Source: an uncultured bacterium (GTDB lineage: Bacteria; Vulcanimicrobiota; Xenobia; Xenobiales; Xenobiaceae). Taken from it: a DNA stretch of 59,354 nt. Both the position numbers and the translations under genes were made by a program. This document shows, piece after piece, positions 44,791-54,721 of the stretch. The stretch is from NCBI GenBank assembly GCA_934636825.1, contig CAKUBG010000020.1, positions 1 through 59,354 on the forward strand. Reading direction: 5' to 3'. Every line of letters starts with the position of its first letter. Position 1 is the stretch's first letter. The notes beneath the pieces were generated by a model. It had not been told where the DNA came from. It did no database searches and saw nothing but the letters and a program-made list of their open reading frames with translations.

Positions 44791-45210
44791 ATGATCGATT
44801 GTACCGTAAAAGTAGAACTGATTCGAGAAAAAGCGAAACTTCCCAAAAAAGCTTTTCCTACAGATGCAGCTTACGATTTATTTCTGCCGGAATCCGCTAC
44901 AGTAGCGCCAGGACAGACTGTAGCTCTAAAGCTTGGTATTCGTTTAGAACTTCCTTCCGGTTGGGAAGCGCAAATCAGAGGGCGCAGTGGTTTGGCTCTT
45001 AAAGGATTGACTGTACATTTTGGCACTATCGATCACTTATATCGTAAAGAATTGGGCGTGATTGTACATAACAATTCTTCGGAGATGATAAAACTTGCCG
45101 AAGGTGACAGAGTAGCCCAATTAAAGCTTGAAAAGGTTTGGAATACAGAGCTCGTTTGCGGAACCGTAACGGATACTGAACGCGGTGGCTTCGGATCTAC
45201 CGGCGTTTAA
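44791..45210 (+). CDS. dut: dUTP diphosphatase
   Basis: 139 aa from ATG 44791; in-frame starts upstream would add a hydrophobic stretch not seen in this family. All five dUTPase motifs are present: DAAYDL (25-30), GRSGLAL (64-70), GTIDHLYRKELGV (78-90, catalytic Asp81), GDRVAQL (105-111) and RGGFGSTGV at the end. The trimeric enzyme hydrolyses dUTP to dUMP and keeps uracil out of DNA. The segment around DHLYRKE differs slightly from the usual DADYRGE. Confidence 0.93.
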   Translation: MIDCTVKVELIREKAKLPKKAFPTDAAYDLFLPESATVAPGQTVALKLGIRLELPSGWEAQIRGRSGLALKGLTVHFGTIDHLYRKELGVIVHNNSSEMIKLAEGDRVAQLKLEKVWNTELVCGTVTDTERGGFGSTGV

Positions 45211-45297
45211 GGTTATATAAGATTTTTTTACAAGAGCAGTGCTTTTTTTCTCAAGTGCATTGTTAAACAATAAAAGAGGTTTGTAAACTGAGCAACC

Positions 45298-47253
45298 ATG
45301 AGCGGAAATTTTTTTTCTTATAATGATGATTTCGATTCTGAAGATGAGGTCGGTTTAATAGACCTGGCTCCCGATCAAGAGAGTCTGGCCGATAAACAAA
45401 AAGCTGCAAAAGAAGAAAGCGAGACCCCTGAAGAGGAGGAGTTGTCCGAAGATGAACTTCCCGCTCTGCTTAATGAGGCTGATGAAGTTGCTAAAAAAGG
45501 TGAATTTGGGGAAGCTATCATTAAGTATGAGGCTGCTCACAAAGTTAAGCCTACTTCTTATAAAATAATCAATAATTTAGCTCGCCTATATGCTATACGT
45601 GGTCGTCTCAAAAAATTAATAAATATCTCTTTGGATTGGATGAAACAGCTTGAAAAAGAGAAACAGTTTGAGCTGGCTCTTGTGGTAGCGCAAGCTGTAA
45701 TGCGCTTCGATTTGGGATCTCTGGAAGCGCGTTTGGGAGTACTTCGCTGTATACAAAACAGTGATGATGAAGAAAAGTATATTCAAACCGTTTTAGATTA
45801 CTCCAACTATTTTGTGGATATTGGTAACGGTGAACTTTCTGTAAAGGTATTGCAAGTAGCTTTGGAAGCTTATCCTTTGCGTGTAGAGTTGGCTGTGAAA
45901 TTGGCCGATATTCATATGCAATTGGGCAATATTCAAGAATGCACCAAACAATGTCAAAATATTGCTACCTTTTATGAAAATAAAAACGACTATGTCCACG
46001 CTGCTGAGCTTTATCGTCGTTTGCGTATGCTTCTGCCCGAAGATTTGGGCATAGCTTTGCGTCTAGGTGAGCTATATAGCCTTACCGGAGCCTACGAAGA
46101 TTCTGTGGCTGTTTACCGTTCTTGTATGCATATTGCATATGATAGCCGCGAAGTATTGATGGGATTAGCTTCTGCTTCTATGCATATGGGAAGATTCTCC
46201 GATGCAGGTTTAGCTTTGCGCAAGATCTTATCCGCCACTCCTGATGATTTTGAAGCCAGAGAACAACTGGCTGAAGTGTATGTTAAAACGGATAATCCTT
46301 CGGAAGCGATTATAGAACTTACTACAATTGCGCGTGGCTATATCGGAGCTAAAGAATATGACAACGGAGTCCGCGTATTGGAGCGTTTGCTTGAATTGGA
46401 CTCCAATAATACTTATGCCGTACGTGAACTTTCCAATATTAAAGATATAATCGCCCAGCGTGAAGCTAGGTTGGCAAAAATGTCAGAAATGGCCAAACAA
46501 GCCAAAGAAAGTGAAAATAACTCGAACAATTTGCCGACCGTTACTGCGGTGCAAGTTGCTAGTGAAGAAGATCTCTATGCCGATGACGGGCCGGTAGGAG
46601 GTTTCGATGACGAATTTGAGGCCCCGTCGGAAGAAGCCAATTCTGAAATTATAGGCAACATAGATGACGATTATTTACCTTTGATGGCTTCTTCTGTCGC
46701 TGTAGATAATAGTTCAACTGTTGCTGCAACTTCGCCAAATAAAAAGCCCCTTTCTGTAACCAGAGTTTTGGTCGGCAAGGCTGTTCCCGGACAGCTTCAG
46801 GTGCCGGTTCCTTTTGTGATGGCTTCTTACCCGGACACTATTGAGCTTATGCAAGCTATTATTTCCGAGCCGCCGTCAAGAGACGTACTGCCTTGGGAGT
46901 ATTTGGCTGTGCTCGATACCGATGCAGAGGCTGAAGCAGAAGCTGAAGCCAAAGCATATGTCGAACAAAAAGAAAAAGTTGCTACCAACAGTGCTGTCCA
47001 AAAGCCTGACAAGAAAGAAGTTAAGGCCGGCCCTGTCGCTTCTGCCTTTGCCTCTTCGAGCAGTTCTATGTTTGGTGAAAGCGTTTTTAGTGCCGCTACC
47101 ATTCGTTCCGCGCATCGTTCTTCAAAGAGACGTCGTGGACGCCGCTCTCGTATTGAGTCTGATATAGATGAAGTTGCCGAAACTCCGAGAGAGAGAAATG
47201 GAGGCGGCTCTAGCGTTCAAGCCGCTTTGATGGCTCGTTTTAGCAAGCGTTAA
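45298..47253 (+). CDS. TPR protein with acidic N-terminus and disordered basic C-terminus
   Basis: 651 aa, ATG 45298, ribosome site weak. An acidic leader (about 1-55) is followed by TPR helices to about residue 390 (for example ELYSLTGAYEDSVAVYRSC, VLERLLELDSNNTYAVREL). The remainder is low complexity, with an Asp/Glu-rich part, an Ala/Glu repeat (AEAEAEAEAK) and a Ser/Arg-rich tail (SSKRRRGRRSRIESD). Style and codon use match the TPR proteins at the left of the window, so it may belong to the same family of scaffolds. Function unknown. Confidence 0.83.
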   Translation: MSGNFFSYNDDFDSEDEVGLIDLAPDQESLADKQKAAKEESETPEEEELSEDELPALLNEADEVAKKGEFGEAIIKYEAAHKVKPTSYKIINNLARLYAIRGRLKKLINISLDWMKQLEKEKQFELALVVAQAVMRFDLGSLEARLGVLRCIQNSDDEEKYIQTVLDYSNYFVDIGNGELSVKVLQVALEAYPLRVELAVKLADIHMQLGNIQECTKQCQNIATFYENKNDYVHAAELYRRLRMLLPEDLGIALRLGELYSLTGAYEDSVAVYRSCMHIAYDSREVLMGLASASMHMGRFSDAGLALRKILSATPDDFEAREQLAEVYVKTDNPSEAIIELTTIARGYIGAKEYDNGVRVLERLLELDSNNTYAVRELSNIKDIIAQREARLAKMSEMAKQAKESENNSNNLPTVTAVQVASEEDLYADDGPVGGFDDEFEAPSEEANSEIIGNIDDDYLPLMASSVAVDNSSTVAATSPNKKPLSVTRVLVGKAVPGQLQVPVPFVMASYPDTIELMQAIISEPPSRDVLPWEYLAVLDTDAEAEAEAEAKAYVEQKEKVATNSAVQKPDKKEVKAGPVASAFASSSSSMFGESVFSAATIRSAHRSSKRRRGRRSRIESDIDEVAETPRERNGGGSSVQAALMARFSKR

Positions 47254-47264
47254 GCAATGTTTTT

Positions 47265-47316
47265 ATAAGCGAAATGCCGGTTTCTTCATATAAGAGGAGC
47301 CCGGCATTTCGCTTAT
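47265..47316 (+). terminator. Hairpin terminator after the TPR gene
   Basis: Perfect 16-bp inverted repeat (ATAAGCGAAATGCCGG and its complement) around a 20-base loop, followed by a modest T-rich stretch. It also lies at the end of the convergent psd-like gene. Confidence 0.65.
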
Positions 47317-47356
47317 ATTTAGTTTTGAAGTATTTCCGTGTAAATAGCTAATCTAT

Positions 47357-48637
47357 TTAGGTCTTTGTCTCATTTTTATCGATCAAAGCGGCAATAGGCG
47401 TTAAGCCTGCTTGAATATTGTCACCTATTTTAACTAAAGAACGATATTTGTCACAAGGTAAATATACATCGGTGCGTGAGCCCATGCGAATTAAACCGTA
47501 ACGCTCGCCTTGAGCTAATAATTCGCCTCTATTAACCCAATTGTAGATACGTCTGGCAATTAAGCCTACTCTTTGAGCTACTACTACAGGGCCGTGCTCT
47601 GTTTCCAATATTACATAAGTTGAGTAATTGTGGTTGGCTTTGGGTAAATTGGCACTGGCATAGCCGCCTTTGACGTCAAATTGATCGACCACTTTTCCCG
47701 AAACAGGCGAGCGATTGATATGAACATTAAAGAGAGATAAAAATGTAGCAATGCGCAACCATTCGCCTTCGCCTAAGTGAGGATCTTTTACTACAGCCAC
47801 ATCCAGAACTGTACCGTCACAAGCTGAGAGAGCTACGCGACGATTTGCTTTTATGGAGCGTCTGGGATCACGCAAGAAGGCGGCTATTCCTGCCAGTAAA
47901 ATCATAGGCCAATACCATAAAGTGCAGCCAAATTTTTTTAATCCCCAGCTTAAGGCACTCAGAGGAAGAATGAAATGTAAAATATCTTTAGCTATTTTTA
48001 TGGGGCCCAGAGGTAGAGAATCGCGCCCTTCGACAGCGTGAATTTTCAAGGCATCGGCACAGGAGCTTGGAGTAAAGCGCAAATGGTCTACCCAAACTGG
48101 AGGCAAATTGGTGACGATAGTTTCTTTATAGACTCGAAAAGAATCTATATAACTTTCCAAACAAGTAGGTTTAACCGGCTGACAAGAATTTTTACGCCAG
48201 CAAGAGGTAATAAAGCTGCGAATTTTGCGCAACCAAGCCATCTCCAGACAACTTAAAGTGCCACCTTCCGTCAGAAGCAAACGGCAGCTCTCCATACTTT
48301 TTTGTAAAATATCGTCAGAAAGCAAATCTATAGGGTAACTCAAGACAACGGAATTAAAATAATTAGGCATGTCTAGTTCCCAGAGTAGCTTGTTCTCAAA
48401 ATGAATTTGAGAACTTTTAGTATGATAAGTCGGCTCGTTTTTTAAATTGTCTTTTAAAGACGCGATTTGAGTTGAATTGCCGTCAATGATAAACAGTTCG
48501 TCTTCTTTATGGAGCGATTTTATTACCTTTATTGCTAAAGCTGGTATTTGAGCTCCTACCAATAAAATTCGTTTAGGCGAATTTAGACGAAAGGTCTCTT
48601 GCATTAAGGCTTGATATAATCTAGGAGAAGTAAGCAT
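47357..48637 (-). CDS. Methyltransferase-like/phosphatidylserine decarboxylase fusion
   Basis: 426 aa. The C-terminal 220 residues are a short-form phosphatidylserine decarboxylase: AFLRDPRRSI, the SACDGTV block, FLSLFNVHINRSPVSGKV and the self-cleavage site YGLIRMGSRTDVYLP, where Ser387 would become the pyruvoyl group. This enzyme makes phosphatidylethanolamine. The N-terminal 170 residues look like a Rossmann methyltransferase (RILLVGAQ, then LFIIDGNS and LLTEGGTLSCLEM), reminiscent of phospholipid N-methyltransferases, but the SAM-binding glycine motif is degenerate. Membrane helices (about 225-255) link the parts. Genes for phosphatidylserine synthase are not nearby. Confidence 0.82.
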   Translation of the reverse strand: MLTSPRLYQALMQETFRLNSPKRILLVGAQIPALAIKVIKSLHKEDELFIIDGNSTQIASLKDNLKNEPTYHTKSSQIHFENKLLWELDMPNYFNSVVLSYPIDLLSDDILQKSMESCRLLLTEGGTLSCLEMAWLRKIRSFITSCWRKNSCQPVKPTCLESYIDSFRVYKETIVTNLPPVWVDHLRFTPSSCADALKIHAVEGRDSLPLGPIKIAKDILHFILPLSALSWGLKKFGCTLWYWPMILLAGIAAFLRDPRRSIKANRRVALSACDGTVLDVAVVKDPHLGEGEWLRIATFLSLFNVHINRSPVSGKVVDQFDVKGGYASANLPKANHNYSTYVILETEHGPVVVAQRVGLIARRIYNWVNRGELLAQGERYGLIRMGSRTDVYLPCDKYRSLVKIGDNIQAGLTPIAALIDKNETKT

Positions 48638-48785
48638 ATTTCCCTCATCGAGTAAAAAACTAAAAATATATTATTGCCTGAGCGGTAGTTACTCACCAGA
48701 AAAGCAATCTTTGGGCAGGCGAAGTGGATAGTCCTAAGCACTGCGGATTACCTATTTCGTCAGTGTAGATAAAAGTCCCCACATG

Positions 48786-51068
48786 CTATTGGGAAGAACT
48801 CCGTTTTTTTAATTGCGCTCTGGACTTGGCCTCACCTAAAAATTTAGTTACTGTGTCTAAGAGTAATCCCTTGTCAAAACTACGTTTTTCTATATAAGCA
48901 TTGGCACCTAACTCCAAGCCTCGCTGCCTATCTTCCATTCTTTCTTGTCCGGTAATAAGGATTATGGGCATTTTGTTTAATCTGCTGTTAGAACGAATTT
49001 TTGTAGTCAAATCAAAACCGGTGATGCTGGGCATATCTACATCTGAGATGAGCAAGCCAAACTTCTCATTTTGTAGCAATTCCCAAGCTTGGCTGCCGTC
49101 GGCGGCTGTGCGTACAATAAATCCTGAAGCTTCTAGAAGATCTCTAATTAAAGTACGGGTTGTTATAGAATCATCTGCTACCAAAATAGCGGAAGAAGTG
49201 GGGCTGTCGTCAGTTTGTGACTGACGTATATAGCTTCGCATGTGAGTTAATAAATCGGAAATATTCAGTACAGGAACTACTTGATGATACCCTGCCATGC
49301 AAGCACCCATCACGAAACGGACTCTTTTCAGCTGTGGACCCAAATCTCGAGATAATACTTCTTGCACACCGTATATCTCGTCTACCGTCAGTGCCAAACG
49401 TCGACCTCCGGCCATAACAATAACAGCTGGCCGACCGTTTCTAAGATCTTCAGTAGGCACCTGTGGCAACTTTAATAACCGACCCAAGCGGGTGATAGGC
49501 ACTACATGATCGCGAAAGCGTATTACTTGACTACCTTCGGCAGTAAAAATATCTTCCAATTTAATTTTGGTTGCAGCTTCGACGCCACTCAAAGGAAAAA
49601 CAAAAAAACGGTCTTGTTCCCTAATTAGTAAGCCTTCGAAAGTGGCTAAACTGGTAGGAATAGATAAAATGAAGGAGGTACCTTGGCCAATTTTTGTTTT
49701 TACTCTTATAGATCCATTCAGCATTTCTATCTTTTCGCGTACAATAGCCATACCTAAACCTCGGCCGGATAGATCTGTCACTTCAGAAGATGTAGAAACT
49801 CCTGAAGTAAATATTAAGTCTAGGTAGTTTGCTTCAGAGCCTTCCGAAATCAGTCCTTGTTGTTTAGCAGAAGCTAAAACTTCTTCTGTCTGAATGCCAC
49901 GCCCGTCGTCAGAAACGGTAAACTCCATCATGCTAGTACCGCGTGAAGTTACTTTCAGATTTAAGTGGCCTTCTTGATTTTTGTGTCTGGAAAGGCGCTC
50001 TTCGATACTTTCCAAACCGTGATCTAGAGCATTGCGTACCAAATGAAGCAATGGCACTTTTAGCGCTTCTATAATACTTCGGTCCAGTTCTAAGTCGCCA
50101 CCCGTAATAGTAACACACACTTTTTTAGCTAATTGTCTGGCTATGCGTCGAGCTGCAATTTCAAGCTCTTCCAACAAAGGTCGAACAGGAGCCAGGCGCG
50201 CTCCTTTTACTTCGCTAAGCAAAGCTTGAAGCTGATTGTTGAATTCGTGATAGTCAGAGCCCAAACTGCGAGTATGATGTTGTAATGAACTGACTATAGA
50301 GCGCATCTCTTCGGCTAAATGGTTGAGAAAAGGATCTTCTTTGCTTTTATTTACTATGTCTTGAAGCAAACGGCTGGCTAAGATTGCACTATTGAGCAAC
50401 TTTTGAGCTTCGTTCCGGCGTTGTTGACTGTTAAGTCTAGCTAGAACTAATTGTTCGCCGCGTCTGAGCAAAAGATCTAATTTGTTAGCATTGATACGCA
50501 CAGTTTCTTGTTTACTTTGCGTACCCGCTGGTGGCATCGTATCGACAATTTTAGAGGCAAAATCATTTGTTTGAAAACTTTGGCTTTGATTAGCTTTCGT
50601 CGAAGAAGCCAATCCGTTTGGCGCTGCTTCTGAGGATAGAACGGTCTGTGGCTTATTTGTATTTGTGGAAGAAAGAGAAGCTGAACTGGAAACAATAGGT
50701 TTAAAGTTGAAGGCAGAGGAGGTTAGATCGATATTTAAAGATGCAGCCGCACTCAAAGCCGATTCCAGTATGGAAGAAAGTTCCTCTTTATTGGCTTTGT
50801 CAGGTGACTTCTTCCAAGTAGACAGTATATTCTCCGACGTTTGGCAAATGTGGCCGACATTGTCAAAGCCTATAGCTTGAGAAGCTCCTTTCAAGCTGTG
50901 GAATTGGCGAAAAACAGGCTCTATCAAAGTCGAATCAGATAAAGGCCCCTCATCTAAAGCTCCTTCTATTGTTGATAATCCGACTAATATGCCTTTTATG
51001 TAATCTTCTGCTTCTACTTGGAACGTGGCCAGTAAACGGCGTCTGAATTGTTCCTTGCGAGTACCCAA
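48786..51068 (-). CDS. CheA-type hybrid histidine kinase with receiver domain (FrzE-like)
   Basis: 760 aa. Domain order: Hpt (His57 in RQFHSLKGAS), a linker rich in Ser/Asn/Gln, dimerisation helices, HATPase (HLVRNALDHGLES, VSDDGRGI, GRGLGMAIV), CheW-like domain (about 475-610), and REC from 628 with Asp676 (LLISDVDMPS) and Lys728. The receiver fused to the kinase distinguishes it from classic CheA and resembles FrzE and PixL types. TTG 51068 begins 24 bases after the chemoreceptor stop, in one operon. No separate CheY, CheB or intact CheR is visible nearby. Confidence 0.94.
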   Translation of the reverse strand: MGTRKEQFRRRLLATFQVEAEDYIKGILVGLSTIEGALDEGPLSDSTLIEPVFRQFHSLKGASQAIGFDNVGHICQTSENILSTWKKSPDKANKEELSSILESALSAAASLNIDLTSSAFNFKPIVSSSASLSSTNTNKPQTVLSSEAAPNGLASSTKANQSQSFQTNDFASKIVDTMPPAGTQSKQETVRINANKLDLLLRRGEQLVLARLNSQQRRNEAQKLLNSAILASRLLQDIVNKSKEDPFLNHLAEEMRSIVSSLQHHTRSLGSDYHEFNNQLQALLSEVKGARLAPVRPLLEELEIAARRIARQLAKKVCVTITGGDLELDRSIIEALKVPLLHLVRNALDHGLESIEERLSRHKNQEGHLNLKVTSRGTSMMEFTVSDDGRGIQTEEVLASAKQQGLISEGSEANYLDLIFTSGVSTSSEVTDLSGRGLGMAIVREKIEMLNGSIRVKTKIGQGTSFILSIPTSLATFEGLLIREQDRFFVFPLSGVEAATKIKLEDIFTAEGSQVIRFRDHVVPITRLGRLLKLPQVPTEDLRNGRPAVIVMAGGRRLALTVDEIYGVQEVLSRDLGPQLKRVRFVMGACMAGYHQVVPVLNISDLLTHMRSYIRQSQTDDSPTSSAILVADDSITTRTLIRDLLEASGFIVRTAADGSQAWELLQNEKFGLLISDVDMPSITGFDLTTKIRSNSRLNKMPIILITGQERMEDRQRGLELGANAYIEKRSFDKGLLLDTVTKFLGEAKSRAQLKKRSSSQ

Positions 51069-51092
51069 TTTGCAGTTCTGCCTTTCGAAAAG

Positions 51093-52742
51093 CTAGAGTT
51101 CACCGTTTTTTAATAAATTATGTAATGAAAAAGACATATTTTTCATATTTTTTGCTTGTTCTTCGGTCTGATGAGTGCTTTCTAAAGTTTGTTTGCTGGC
51201 TACTTGGATGGCAGCTATAGCCTGGGCAATTTGTTCTACACCGGCTGATTGTTGCTCGGAAGAAGTTCTGATTTGACCGGCCGAGTTACTGGAGAGACTT
51301 ATCGTCTCGGCCAAAGTTCTAATTACGTCGCCGGCTTGATTGACTAATTCTACGCCGGTTTCTACAGCACGTGTTCCTGTTGCTGTGTTATTGAGAGCAG
51401 CCGTAACCGCTTTTTGTATCTCGCCCAAAATCGAACGTATTTGGACTGTAGCTTGGCGTGATTGTTCAGCTAAAGAGCGAACTTCGCTGGCTACAACTGA
51501 AAAACCGTAACCGTGTTCGCCGGCGCGAGCCGCTTCAATGGCAGCATTGACAGCCAACATATTAGATTGCTCGGCTAGTTCTTGTACAGTAGAGATAATT
51601 TCGCCAACAGCTTGAGTTTGTTCTGATAAGTGTTGCATATCGGAGGCAATGGCTTGCACTTCTTTGCGTATCGATTGCATACCGCTGATAGTGCGTTCTA
51701 CAGCTTCACGTCCGCGCAAAGTAACTTTCTCGGAGGTAAGAGCCAAATGGGCCACTTCTTCAGCTTTTTTCGTTGATAAAGCGGTTACTTGCTTTAATTC
51801 TCCTACCGTAACTGAAGTTTCGGAAACAGCTGAAGATTCTTCCGCCATAGCATTCGCTTGTTTGGTTGTAGCTTCCAAAATGCCGCTAGAAGCTTCGGCC
51901 ACCAATGAAGCGGTTTCTTGCAAGGCTTTAATTAAATTTTCTAATTTAAAGCGAGCATCGCGTTCTGAAGCAATTTTAACTTCAATTTGCTCGGCCATAT
52001 TATTGAAAGACTCAGCTAAGGTAGTAAGTTCGTCGTTGCCCATTACGGGGACGCGTGAAGTTAGATCGCCAGACGAAATCTTGGCTGCTGATTCTTGAAG
52101 AAAAAGGACTCGGTTGGAGACACTGCGGGCCATAGCCAAAATGACCAAAGTTAAACACAAAATGAAGATATTGACTATTGAAGTCATTAAGCTGATTTGA
52201 TTGGATATTTTATCGGTACGATCGGCCAACATATCGGCTACCGTACTTAAAGACATAAGAATTGGTGATATGTCGCTTTCAAAAGAAAGCGTTTTACCTT
52301 GTAAAGTTGCACCTTGCTCGCTGACTAGAGTGTTTAAATGGAGAGAAATTCTGTTCCATTCGTCGTAGGCTTTAGCTATATTGTCACTTATGGGGCCGGA
52401 ATTAGGGAGATCGCTACTTAGGTCACTGAGCTCTTTAGTTAAAAGTCTCTTTTCATTGAGCAATTCTTTGATAGTTTGGTGTTTGCTGATAGGATCTGAA
52501 GCTGCCGTGAGTTTGTCCGATAAGTCGGAAATTTTCCAAAGCCTACTTTCAGTGCTGGAGGTAGTTTGGCACAATTTATTGGCACTTTTTAACTTAGGCT
52601 CCATTACCAATACCAAGAAACATGTGGCTCCCAAAGTGATAACCAACAGTATGGCAATTACATAACTTAAAGTCTGAGATGTTGAGCGCCTTTTGAGAGC
52701 ATGGGCTTGAAGTCCGTCTGTTGCCACTTGTATTTGCCTCAC
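51093..52742 (-). CDS. Methyl-accepting chemotaxis protein
   Basis: 549 aa. Two membrane helices (about 27-48 and 185-205) bracket a short helical periplasmic domain; a HAMP domain follows (about 206-262), then the signalling coiled coil with the conserved tip ELAEQSNMLAVNAAIEAARA. The periplasmic part is about 135 residues and shows no known ligand fold. It is probably the receptor for the CheA hybrid encoded just downstream. Confidence 0.95.
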   Translation of the reverse strand: MRQIQVATDGLQAHALKRRSTSQTLSYVIAILLVITLGATCFLVLVMEPKLKSANKLCQTTSSTESRLWKISDLSDKLTAASDPISKHQTIKELLNEKRLLTKELSDLSSDLPNSGPISDNIAKAYDEWNRISLHLNTLVSEQGATLQGKTLSFESDISPILMSLSTVADMLADRTDKISNQISLMTSIVNIFILCLTLVILAMARSVSNRVLFLQESAAKISSGDLTSRVPVMGNDELTTLAESFNNMAEQIEVKIASERDARFKLENLIKALQETASLVAEASSGILEATTKQANAMAEESSAVSETSVTVGELKQVTALSTKKAEEVAHLALTSEKVTLRGREAVERTISGMQSIRKEVQAIASDMQHLSEQTQAVGEIISTVQELAEQSNMLAVNAAIEAARAGEHGYGFSVVASEVRSLAEQSRQATVQIRSILGEIQKAVTAALNNTATGTRAVETGVELVNQAGDVIRTLAETISLSSNSAGQIRTSSEQQSAGVEQIAQAIAAIQVASKQTLESTHQTEEQAKNMKNMSFSLHNLLKNGEL

Positions 52743-52835
52743 TTAATTATTGCTATGCACAATTGCCGACCATGACAGTTCCTCTTCTAGTGCTGTGAAG
52801 GCTGTCCCTACAAAAAGGATCGATTCCTTAAGAAA

Positions 52836-52878
52836 AAAGCACGAGTCTTTGCTCTTAATATACAAAAACTCGTGCTTT
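52836..52878 (-). terminator. Terminator after the FkbM-type gene
   Basis: 11-bp perfect stem AAAGCACGAGT/ACTCGTGCTTT with a 21-base loop and, on the - strand, a T run. It separates the FkbM-type gene from the mcp-cheA operon. Confidence 0.85.
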
Positions 52879-52898
52879 GATGGCTTTAAATTGGGTTG

Positions 52899-53864
52899 TT
52901 ATGACCAATAACCCAACTCTACGTCTAGTCTTTTTTTATCACAAGGACGGTCAATTTCTGTAGGAAAAAAACGTCTAGATGGTTTAAAAACTGCATCTCC
53001 TTTTCTTAGATAAGTTACTTCAAGAGACTGGGGGATAACCATATCGGCTACATTAATTAAGCATGAGCAATTGTTGGCATGAATATGTACCGGTTCATGG
53101 GTGCGGGCAATTTTTTCCAAAACGTGTTTTATAGAAGAAGCGATTTTTAAATCTGTCATTTCGTGCATTTCTAAAATTATTTGAGAAAACTGACTGAGAA
53201 TTTCTTCTGGCACATCTCTGAGAACTTCCCATTCGCAACCTTCTATATCCATTTTGAGAATCATATTGTGTTGGCTCTCGTGTCCGTTTTTTTGCAACAA
53301 TGCTTGAAGAGTTTGGCAATTATTCATAGCAAGGTTGCCGCAAACACCAATCGGAAAAAAATGACAACGGTTGTTTGAAAATTTGAGAGTTGATGGATCT
53401 AGGGTATGATCATACATATAAACCTCATAGCCACGTTCAGCCATCGCTAAATCCCACCCCGGTTCGGCACCTATACCAAAACTATAAGCAATTTTTTCAG
53501 TATCTTTTAATTTTAAGCCTTTGACCATTACATAACCGCCGTCGGTATCAGGTCCGACGCGTTCGTAACTTAGATCAACAATATCTTTTACGTTTATTAA
53601 CGATTTTACGGAGTGAAGGTGGTCGTATAGTACAGTTTTGTCTATAAAGGAAGTAGATCGTTGGCATCCTTTGTACGCAATATAGCGCTCAATGCCTCCA
53701 GAAGCGCATTTTGCGGCGTCCTGCACTAGTTTTAATAACAATTCAACTGCAGTTAGGCTATAATGAAGGGCTTTAAGGTTCCATTTTATCTTTGTGTAAT
53801 ATTTTGCAACACGATCGTCAGAACTACTCATAACTTCTCCGAATAAATTTTTTGCGTGTGACAA
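52899..53864 (-). CDS. FkbM-type SAM-dependent methyltransferase
   Basis: 321 aa, ATG 53864. The C-terminal two-thirds follow the FkbM/Methyltransf_21 pattern: VGPDTDGGYVMV, SFGIGAEPGWDLAMAERG as the SAM-binding region, the motif LKMDIEGCEWEVLRDV, and IILEMHEM. Members methylate hydroxyl groups in sugars, polyketides or other small molecules. It is flanked by its own terminator and a 338-bp gap, so it looks like a single-gene insertion among chemotaxis genes. Substrate unknown; a glycan is plausible given the polysaccharide genes in this window. Confidence 0.82.
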   Translation of the reverse strand: MSHAKNLFGEVMSSSDDRVAKYYTKIKWNLKALHYSLTAVELLLKLVQDAAKCASGGIERYIAYKGCQRSTSFIDKTVLYDHLHSVKSLINVKDIVDLSYERVGPDTDGGYVMVKGLKLKDTEKIAYSFGIGAEPGWDLAMAERGYEVYMYDHTLDPSTLKFSNNRCHFFPIGVCGNLAMNNCQTLQALLQKNGHESQHNMILKMDIEGCEWEVLRDVPEEILSQFSQIILEMHEMTDLKIASSIKHVLEKIARTHEPVHIHANNCSCLINVADMVIPQSLEVTYLRKGDAVFKPSRRFFPTEIDRPCDKKRLDVELGYWS

Positions 53865-54202
53865 ACAACAAAGCCAGTTGTTTTTTTAATGAAGAAACTA
53901 GAATACTTAAAAACGAAATACGCTACACCAGAAACTTAAAATGTATTTCGTGCGGCTCGATATCTAAAAAATATCAACTAGTTTACTTCTAAACTGGCAC
54001 TTCTTAGGAGTTAAAAGCGTAAACAAAAAAATAAAAATGCACTCCTTCAAACTATGTATAAAAAATGCACTGCTGCCCATTTTTCTATATAACGCTTTTT
54101 GTGTTCTTGTGATCTTGACTATGCGTCCAGCAAGCGAGTGCTAGAGGCACAATTGCAACTGCAGTTGACATTCTACATGCTCTACCAAGTCCTGCTTCAT
54201 AC
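53865..54202. other. 338-bp AT-rich intergenic region
   Basis: No convincing ORF. A 9-bp inverted repeat at 53913-53951 (ACGAAATAC and its complement) is followed on the - strand by Ts and could be a weak terminator for cheW. Nothing else recognised; it must also hold the FkbM-type gene's promoter. Confidence 0.4.
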
Positions 54203-54721
54203 CTAGTTGTTAACAATTAAATGTGTATCGGCTGACAAAGTATTTAAATCTAAAACGATAGTAGTGTTATTTATAGTGCCTTTAATAAAGTTATGTGGAA
54301 TTTTTTCGTAAATATCCGGTAGAGGAGAGAGACAGTCAGTATTTATGATCTCCAAATCGGAATCAGCCATAATGCCGAATCTTAAATGAGAAGTTTCTAC
54401 CAGTATAGCTCTGGGATGATCGGAAATGCCTTGTTTGGGTATATTAAAAAAATCACGTATATCTATAACTGACCAAATTTTTCCTTGCACAAAAAGCAAG
54501 CCGACCACAAATGAAGGTACGCCTGGCAAAGGAGTAATATTGCTTGTGCCGACTACTTCAATTATATATTTACTTTCAATCGCATAAGTATCTAAGCCTA
54601 ATTTAAAACGCAACAGACTAAACGCTTTTTCATTATGTTTGGAAGTTGGGGCAGGCTTAGTTAAAATTTGGGCTCGTGTTTTTTGCAATATATTGTTTTG
54701 AGAATGTGTAGTCATTTTCAT
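54203..54721 (-). CDS. cheW: CheW-like coupling protein
   Basis: 172 aa. After about 30 variable residues the CheW domain is clear: LLRFKLGLDTYAIESKYIIEVV, ITPLPGVPSFVVGLLFVQGKI and IDIRDFF. CheW links receptors to CheA. ATG 54721 overlaps by four bases (ATGA) the end of a short upstream frame that resembles part of CheR, so translation was once, or still is, coupled. Separated from mcp-cheA by the FkbM-type gene. Confidence 0.92.
   Translation of the reverse strand: MKMTTHSQNNILQKTRAQILTKPAPTSKHNEKAFSLLRFKLGLDTYAIESKYIIEVVGTSNITPLPGVPSFVVGLLFVQGKIWSVIDIRDFFNIPKQGISDHPRAILVETSHLRFGIMADSDLEIINTDCLSPLPDIYEKIPHNFIKGTINNTTIVLDLNTLSADTHLIVNN

Noticed and set aside
52899..53864. FkbM-type gene considered as part of the chemotaxis operon
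   Set aside because: Its own terminator and long flanking gaps separate it from mcp-cheA and from cheW.
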